Positions 58,301 to 64,000 of a stretch of DNA of 64,000 nucleotides are shown piece by piece. The translations under genes and the position numbers were made by a program. This DNA comes from Volvariella volvacea V23. Lineage: Eukaryota; Basidiomycota; Agaricomycetes; Agaricales; Pluteaceae. The notes below the pieces were generated by a model. It did not search any database. It was not told where the DNA came from and worked only from the letters and a program-made list of their open reading frames with translations. The stretch is taken from assembly GCA_000349905.1 (NCBI GenBank), contig KB722766.1, positions 197,059-261,058 on the forward strand, read 5' to 3'. How positions within the stretch are numbered: position 1 is the stretch's first letter; every line of letters starts with the position of its first letter.

Positions 58301-61300
58301 TTGCGCTGCCTGTGAATGCTGAGCCGGACGTTGTTGAAGTTTTGGAGCGGAGGAACACGGTCTGTGGAACGACGCCGAGCTTTTGGAGTTCTAGGTTTCC
58401 AAGCTGTTTGAGGTTCTTCTCTGCTTCGGGTTCTACAACTATACGGGATGCCGAGCTGTCGTGACCAAAAACCAGTATTTAGTACAAGTGCTGAAGACAG
58501 CAGGGCACAGAACCCACTTTGTTGTTGCTTCAGCGAGTTTCATGATATACTCCCTCATCGCGAGCAGTTTATTTGCCTCGCTCGGAGTCATTCCTAGTTG
58601 CTGCAACTTCGCTATTTGTGCCTCATCCCTATATAAACCATCGGCATCACTTACGGCTATACGGAGAACAGGTCAACTTACTCTTCAGATTTCGCCTTGG
58701 CAATTACACTCCCTGTCTTTCTCAATGTAGCCATATGATCCTTCAAACTCCTCCAAAAGCTTGTCTTATCACCTCTTTGGAGCGCCGTATCCAACAGCTG
58801 TCTAGGAAGCTATAGGCACCCGAGAAAGGCCAGAATGAGCAACACTTAAACTCTCACACTTCAACATAGCCACTTACTGGGGTTTTCATCGCAGTCAACA
58901 AACTAGCTTCATCAATCTCTGCGATATCCGAACGAAGATAATGTCTCAACGAGGGATAAAGTATACACCAAACGTCCGCTGTGGGCAGTTGCTTTGCTGC
59001 TGCAACAATAAAAGCCGCTGCTCCTTGTCTTATCCAGATATTGGGGTGATACAAGAACCCAAGTGTCGATCCCATGAGCTCCCATATCCGCATTTTCTGG
59101 AATAGACCAAGTTCGCACAGGCTGGTTAGGGCCCGGAGAACTTTCGCTACGACATGCTCTTCGACATCTGGCAAGCGCGTTAGATGGAAACGAGGAAGCA
59201 AATAACGAGGACTATACTGACCTGATAAAGCCTGACTCATCAAAGGCACAATATAATCTTCTAAATCTCTCCCAGCACAAGCAGCAACGTCCACGATACT
59301 CTCAAAGAACGCGTATCTAAGCATCCAATCTCTATCGTTCAAATATGTGATCATATGGCTCAACAAAACATCGTTCGTTCGTTGCCTTCCCAGGAAGATG
59401 CATAGCCCTGAGATATCGTGGAGAACTGCACGTTTGACAATGCTTGAATTGTCTACTAGGAGGGCGGAAAGGTGCTCTTGAATGTTGAGCTGGAGATCTT
59501 GGAGGCTGACGTCGTACGAAACCTGTACAATGACCTTATCAATGCGGCCGCCTACGTGATAAAAGGAGCAAGCTCACCTCATAACCAGCGTGTTCGGCCT
59601 CCTGTCCTTCTGCTGATAGCTTAAAAGTCCCATGGGCCTTCAACGCCTGTCCCATCTCCAAGTAACGCGCAGCAGTTTCCGCAATTTGCGTTATACATTG
59701 CGCATACATGCACCTAACTGACACCTCCGGATCCAGGACCAGGTGCTTGATGTTGGGTATGATATACTCTGGGAATATGGCGGCGTTTGATGGTGTTATG
59801 ACAGTGACTAGCATAAGCTGTTGATAAAGCCGTTAGAATTCTAAAAGCGATTAAAATGGAAGGAACATACAACTTGGACGAGGGTCCTTAGGGCAGATGC
59901 TCTGACAACTGGTGCCTCGTCATGAAGCAGATCAACAATATATGGTACCATTCGGTCTAGTTTGGCCTCATCAGTCAGGTGGACGCACAGCGCGAGAAAG
60001 ACGTCGAGAGCCCGTAGTTTGGAGCTAGGCAAGGAACAGTTCCGGACATTGGCGGTGACCAAGGCAAGTATAACGAGCGCTGGACCATCTGTGCCGAATT
60101 GGAAAATCAGGTTGGGTATACCTACTTGGCACGAGGCGTACTGACCTTCCTTCGCGGCCCAAGTTCCGGGCCGCGTTGCGCCATGAATCTTGGAATCACG
60201 GTTCGGTATATGAAGTTCGACAGGAAAGACATCCTAGAATACGGTCAATCGAGAAGAGGTGATATAACATCGATACATACTTGAAAGGGTCGAGAAGGCC
60301 CCGCCAGTGAGAATTCTCTTTGCGGAGACTCTTCTTCAACAGGCTCTACAGTAAGATAAGGCTCCATGCTCTCATAATCTGCCCAGATCTGCTCTATTCT
60401 GTTATCCGAGTCACTTGGTATTAGGTCATCTGTGTTTTCTGCGTTCGTGACATTCTGCAATTGGTGACCCGTGGAGGTAGAAGGTCGTAAAGCGGTGCTG
60501 GATATTGAGGGAGTTGTGGTAGACGGGGCAGCGGAGGAGGGGGCAGATAAGGTTTGGCTTGTCGAAATGGGGGAGTTTGAAGGAAGTTCGTTGAGGGTGG
60601 AGATGTAGTTGTGGAGAAATGAGTAAAAGGTTTCAGGAAACACTGTGCCTCGAGATGTATGCAAGAGAGTATCGAACGTTGGGCGGGCGTCTGGATTGAG
60701 GTTAATCATTTGTTTGATGAGGTTCTAAGGAGTATAAGAAGTAATTTAGATGAAAAGGGAACCACACTTACCCGTACGCCACCATCTTCTATAGATGTCA
60801 ACTGAGCGTCCACATTATACTCTCCTTCACGGTACTTGAATAGTTGACTGAGGGTGAACAAGGGTGCAACCTCCAAAAAGAGCTCAGCGATAACGCAGCC
60901 AGCACTGAAGACGTCCATAGCCTCCGTCACCTTACCATCTCGTTGCGCATTCAGCTCCTCCATAGCCAGCCGTGATTTCCTAGCACTGATCTCCGGATTA
61001 TCCACCACAGTGTAGAAACGCTCCGGCGCAATGTAACACGTTCGACGTCCGGAGGTATCAAAGAAATAGGAAAAGTCCGCAGGATCGTCGAGAGGGAGGT
61101 AGGTAGGCTTTGTGGAAGCAAAATCGGAAATGTAGACCCAATTCCAACTGGTGACAAGGATGTTCTCGCATTTGATATCTCCATGCGCCACTTTGCGGTT
61201 TCGCGCATCACGAAGCCCATTTAGTATCTGGAATGCGATCCATTTCTTCTCAATTGGGCTGAGAAACGGTCGGGTACTGAGCAGGGTGTTTTAGTGTTTA

Positions 61301-61774
61301 TGTTGTGAGGTTTGGCTACAACTGCGCACCTTATCCTGTCATAGAGATTGCTCGCTATCCATTGTCGAATGATATAGCCAGCTTTATCCGTCTCCACAAA
61401 CGATTGATAATTGTATACATTCGCAAGGTCGACCAGGGCCTCCCGATCCGCTAAAGAGCTGTTGAGTAAGTGTAGATACGAAAGCTAATTGAATCCTACA
61501 CTTGAGTCGTTTAATGTAGTTGCGCAGAGGAAACCCAGGGTCCGGTTTGATGAAGATCTTGATGACGAGGTATCCATTTCGGTGACGACATTTAACTGTC
61601 TTTAAGAATCGAGAAGTACCCAAGCTGGAGTTTCCACGCTGAGCTAACGCGAGCATGTAGGGTTAGCGTGGCGTACCTCTTTTCATGAATGATATCTGAT
61701 CCAAGTTCGGACACAAACGAGTCCAAGGCTCCTGTCGTACGTGTTAGGGCTGTCCCGGACTGGGCATTTCCCAT
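55334..61774 (-). CDS. VPS15: VPS15, class III PI3-kinase regulatory subunit
   Basis: Membrane-anchored pseudokinase-like partner of Vps34 (PIK3R4 in animals), needed for endosomal sorting and autophagy. Sixteen exons sum to 5,625 nt (1874 aa). The start MGNAQSG fits N-myristoylation. Kinase domain about 30-300: [18 protein letters not shown] with the lysine, [16 protein letters not shown] (148 on), DFAS in place of [25 protein letters not shown] repeats about 430-880, for example [17 protein letters not shown] and [20 protein letters not shown] Ser/Pro/Thr-rich linker of about 300 residues (exon 57464-58455) follows. WD40 repeats fill the C-terminus: [42 protein letters not shown], ending [11 protein letters not shown]. 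Fungal homologues are often 1,350-1,700 aa; the extra length lies in the linker and in low-complexity WD40 loops. Confidence 0.97.
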
Positions 61775-62491
61775 TCTGGCTTGCAAGGACTAGCTGTTGT
61801 CCCCGGTGGTGTATTGTATCCGTGAAGATGTTGAGATTTGAGAGTGTTGCAAGAGTTCGGCGATTAGGAAGTGCAGAGTTACGGGGCTAGTGTCATTAGG
61901 AGCCGATGAGAGCAAGACGTGCAGAGGCAAGCAACGTAACCGCCAATGGTCGCGGAGAGACGATTCGGTCATAGCCCAGTCAATAACCGGATTTGGCAGG
62001 TGCGGGGGTATTTGTTTGACTGCGACCCCGCTTCCAAACCTGCACCTGCGTCAGAGCCTCACGACCTCCAGCGACTACTTCAGGACAATGACCCCTAGCA
62101 AGGACCGTGGTTGTCGACAGAATCAGACAACGACGGTGGGAAACCACCATGATTGCTGACTTTGAGCCAAGGGGAGATGGCACCTTGTGGAACCTCATAG
62201 CTTGAACCCTTTGAGTAGCTCTTAATATTGAGCTTTCTCAAATCTCGCTTTGCACTTTGAATCACAGAACTTGAAAGTCCTCGGCTTCAAGCGATTTCTT
62301 GACCCCCGCTCCGACATATTCTAATTTAATTCCAAATATCCGAAGCTCGCAGTTTTTGACGAGACCATAAACCTACTTTAGCATCTTTGGCCGTTTACCA
62401 AAGGTAAGACTCATTATGAATGCAAGGAAAGCATCTGACGCATGCATAGATATAGGTACTGGAATGAGACAACTCCAGACCAATAGCCAGA
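61775..62491. other. VPS15 promoter and intergenic DNA
   Basis: Upstream of VPS15. No gene supported; open frames are under 90 codons and overlap on both strands. Confidence 0.35.
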
Positions 62492-62770
62492 ATGGGACCG
62501 AGCTTGACATCGCCTGGAGTCAGAAAAACCGAGATGTCCAACTTGGAAAATGAGGTGTCAAAAACCTCACATTTTCTTCTCAAGGCATTACTACAGAACA
62601 GTATGCCCATTCCCCCTGGGAGGTGGAACGATGTCGTTGTATATAGCCAAATTCAGGAGGCTGTTCGGATGTCAGAGTACGAGGTCGAGAATACAATTCG
62701 TGCTAATAACGATCCTCGTCTTGAGCGGATGATAAGACATTGGGACATCACTATGCCGGAACGACTTTAG
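62492..62770 (+). CDS. Small unrecognised ORF, 92 aa
   Basis: An intact 92-codon frame starting MGPSLTSPGVRKTEMSNLEN. Its C-terminal 60 residues have the composition of a folded helical protein: HFLLKALLQNSMPIPPGRWN, then SQIQEAVRMSEYEVENTIRA and RMIRHWDITMPERL. No family recognised, no signal peptide, no splice sites needed. It could be a small gene, a last exon or a fragment of a larger lost gene. It lies between VPS15 and the dioxygenase and is the only plausible coding stretch there. Confidence 0.3.
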   Translation: MGPSLTSPGVRKTEMSNLENEVSKTSHFLLKALLQNSMPIPPGRWNDVVVYSQIQEAVRMSEYEVENTIRANNDPRLERMIRHWDITMPERL

Positions 62771-63223
62771 GAGCCACAGTAAGCACTTTATAAAACCGTA
62801 GCAGGATTCTATACATACAGTACTCAATGGTTTTAACGTGACGAGTCGAAGCCCAACGAATTGTTAATTTCTGATCCCTAATTATTTGTAGTGCTCGCTG
62901 GGTTTCTCAAAACCTCGTTGATAATAACATTCTACTCCTTACAACATCGGGAGGCGACTCAGTCATGGCCTGGACCGGAGTCCGGACCGCTCTCTGGTCT
63001 CCAGACTCACCCCCAGGCCACGCCGGTTTTACAAGTTGCCATCTACAACCAAGAGTGTGCCAACCTCTTCTCTTGAATCCACAGATGGCTGTCCCTGCTC
63101 AATTTGAATCGAAAGTAAGCCCATAGAAGCACCAGATGACGTGCTCATGCGCTTCTATAGCGCGATCCAGCCTTAATGCCTAGATGCTCCGCCTCGTCTT
63201 GAATCTTGATCAACCTTGACGAT
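62771..63223. other. Dioxygenase promoter region
   Basis: 453 nt before the dioxygenase start. No clear element. An open frame at 62,891-63,076 has no domain. Confidence 0.35.
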
Positions 63224-64000
63224 ATGGCTACAGTGACGAACAACCCGGTCGATGTTCCCGCCTGGACACCACCCCCAGTCACTTCTGCAGAGCTGGAGTG
63301 GGCAGATATTCTCACTGTCGATCTTTCCAAGTTCGAAACAAATAAAGATGAATTGGTGCGGACAGTCGACACCGCTCTGCGAAGGGATGGGTTCTTCTAT
63401 GCGGTAGGCCATGGTTTGGCGACAGAAAAGGTGTGCACCCTCGATCACCTCGTCAACCTGCTGACCGAATGTTTTCAGTTGAAGCGCCAATTTTCGATAG
63501 GTCAATTGGCATTTGATGCTGTCACACAAGAAGAGAAGAAACAGTACCGCGCACCGATAGCGGAGCAAGGTTCCTTCATTGGATACAAGGTACGATGGCT
63601 GTGAACAATGGCGCTTGTGAAACACCCCTCAGGCTAATTGCTTTAACTAGCTTCAGAAATATTGGGAAATCAAGGACGGCGTAAGGGACCGAATTGAACA
63701 TTACAACTTCTATCTAACACAGTAAGTACTACCCGCTGTAGGCTCCCGAACTATTCCATTCCATTCTACTCCACCCCACCTTCGCTTAGGTTGGATCCGG
63801 TCACTCGCCACCCACAAGCACTTCGCCCTTACCATGAAGAGGTGAAATCATTCCTATCCGTAAATAGTATTGTTCTCTCTCCCGGCTGCGAGGGTACTAA
63901 TAAGGGTCGCTCTCTGATCTAGGAAATTCGACAAAAGGTCCTTAAACGCGTTTTGTCCCTCATAGATGCTGTGCTTGGGCTGGAATCGGGCTATCTCTGG
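63224..64000 (+). CDS. 2-oxoglutarate/Fe(II) dioxygenase, 5' part
   Basis: First five exons (63224-63430, 63479-63589, 63651-63721, 63790-63859, 63923 to the edge) of a non-haem iron dioxygenase of the isopenicillin-N-synthase / gibberellin-oxidase type. The N-terminal dioxygenase domain is recognised by WADILTVDLSKF, then GFFYAVGHGL, EEKKQYRAPIAEQGSFIGYK and YWEIKDGVRDRIEHYNFYL. The catalytic HxD...H triad and the 2-oxoglutarate Arg would lie beyond the window, so activity cannot be judged. The start ATG is the first in frame and fits the family. Substrate unknown; such enzymes often serve secondary metabolism, but the 12-25 kb block is far away. Confidence 0.88.

Overview
The window looks like nuclear DNA of a filamentous mushroom-forming basidiomycete (Agaricomycetes). 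Genes are split by many short introns (mostly 45-60 nt, GT-AG). The gene set includes NACHT-type NLRs, a YUC-like flavin monooxygenase, an NRPS-like adenylation-carrier-reductase enzyme, P450s and a protein resembling Clp1, the basidiomycete sexual-development factor. The species cannot be named from sequence alone. No tRNA, rRNA, CRISPR or intact transposon was recognised. Exon models were built by hand from reading frame, splice sites and recognisable protein motifs. For most complete multi-exon models the summed exon length was checked and divides by three.

Layout. 1-3.5 kb: a broken NACHT NLR on the minus strand; its left half lies in AT-rich DNA with no CpG dinucleotide. 5.5-10.3 kb: a P450, then two housekeeping genes, the proteasome beta subunit PRE1/PSMB2 and the SNAP-25-type SNARE SEC9. 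11.1-11.8 kb: remains of an unrecognised gene. 12.1-24.8 kb: a metabolic block with an FAD-dependent aromatic-type monooxygenase, a 4HBT thioesterase, an intact 932-aa NACHT NLR, a 603-aa flavin monooxygenase with an NTF2-like N-terminus, and a 1081-aa NRPS-like reductase. It reads as a candidate natural-product cluster with an immune-type receptor inside it. 25.2-31.9 kb: conserved nuclear genes ORC3, UPF3 and SYF2, the last two divergent. 34.9-36.2 kb: an intronless orphan. 36.3-37.0 kb: a decayed gene of unknown family. 39.3-43.7 kb: a very large SAP-domain protein, mostly disordered. 45.6-47.0 kb and 50.2-50.9 kb: two apparent Clp1-type paralogues. 52.0-53.4 kb: a TDA3-like FAD oxidoreductase. 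54.1-55.0 kb: an MDP1-like HAD phosphatase in seven small exons, easily missed. 55.3-61.8 kb: VPS15, the regulatory kinase-like subunit of the class III PI3-kinase. 63.2 kb to the right edge: the start of a 2-oxoglutarate/Fe(II) dioxygenase.

The housekeeping genes act in proteolysis, exocytosis, replication licensing, splicing, mRNA decay and endosomal/autophagic signalling, and share no single pathway. The functional story that stands out is the 12-25 kb block: adenylate-forming and reductive chemistry (NRPS-like), two flavin oxygenases and a thioesterase on both sides of a STAND NLR, with a P450 nearby and a dioxygenase at the far edge. Whether these genes are co-regulated cannot be read from the sequence.
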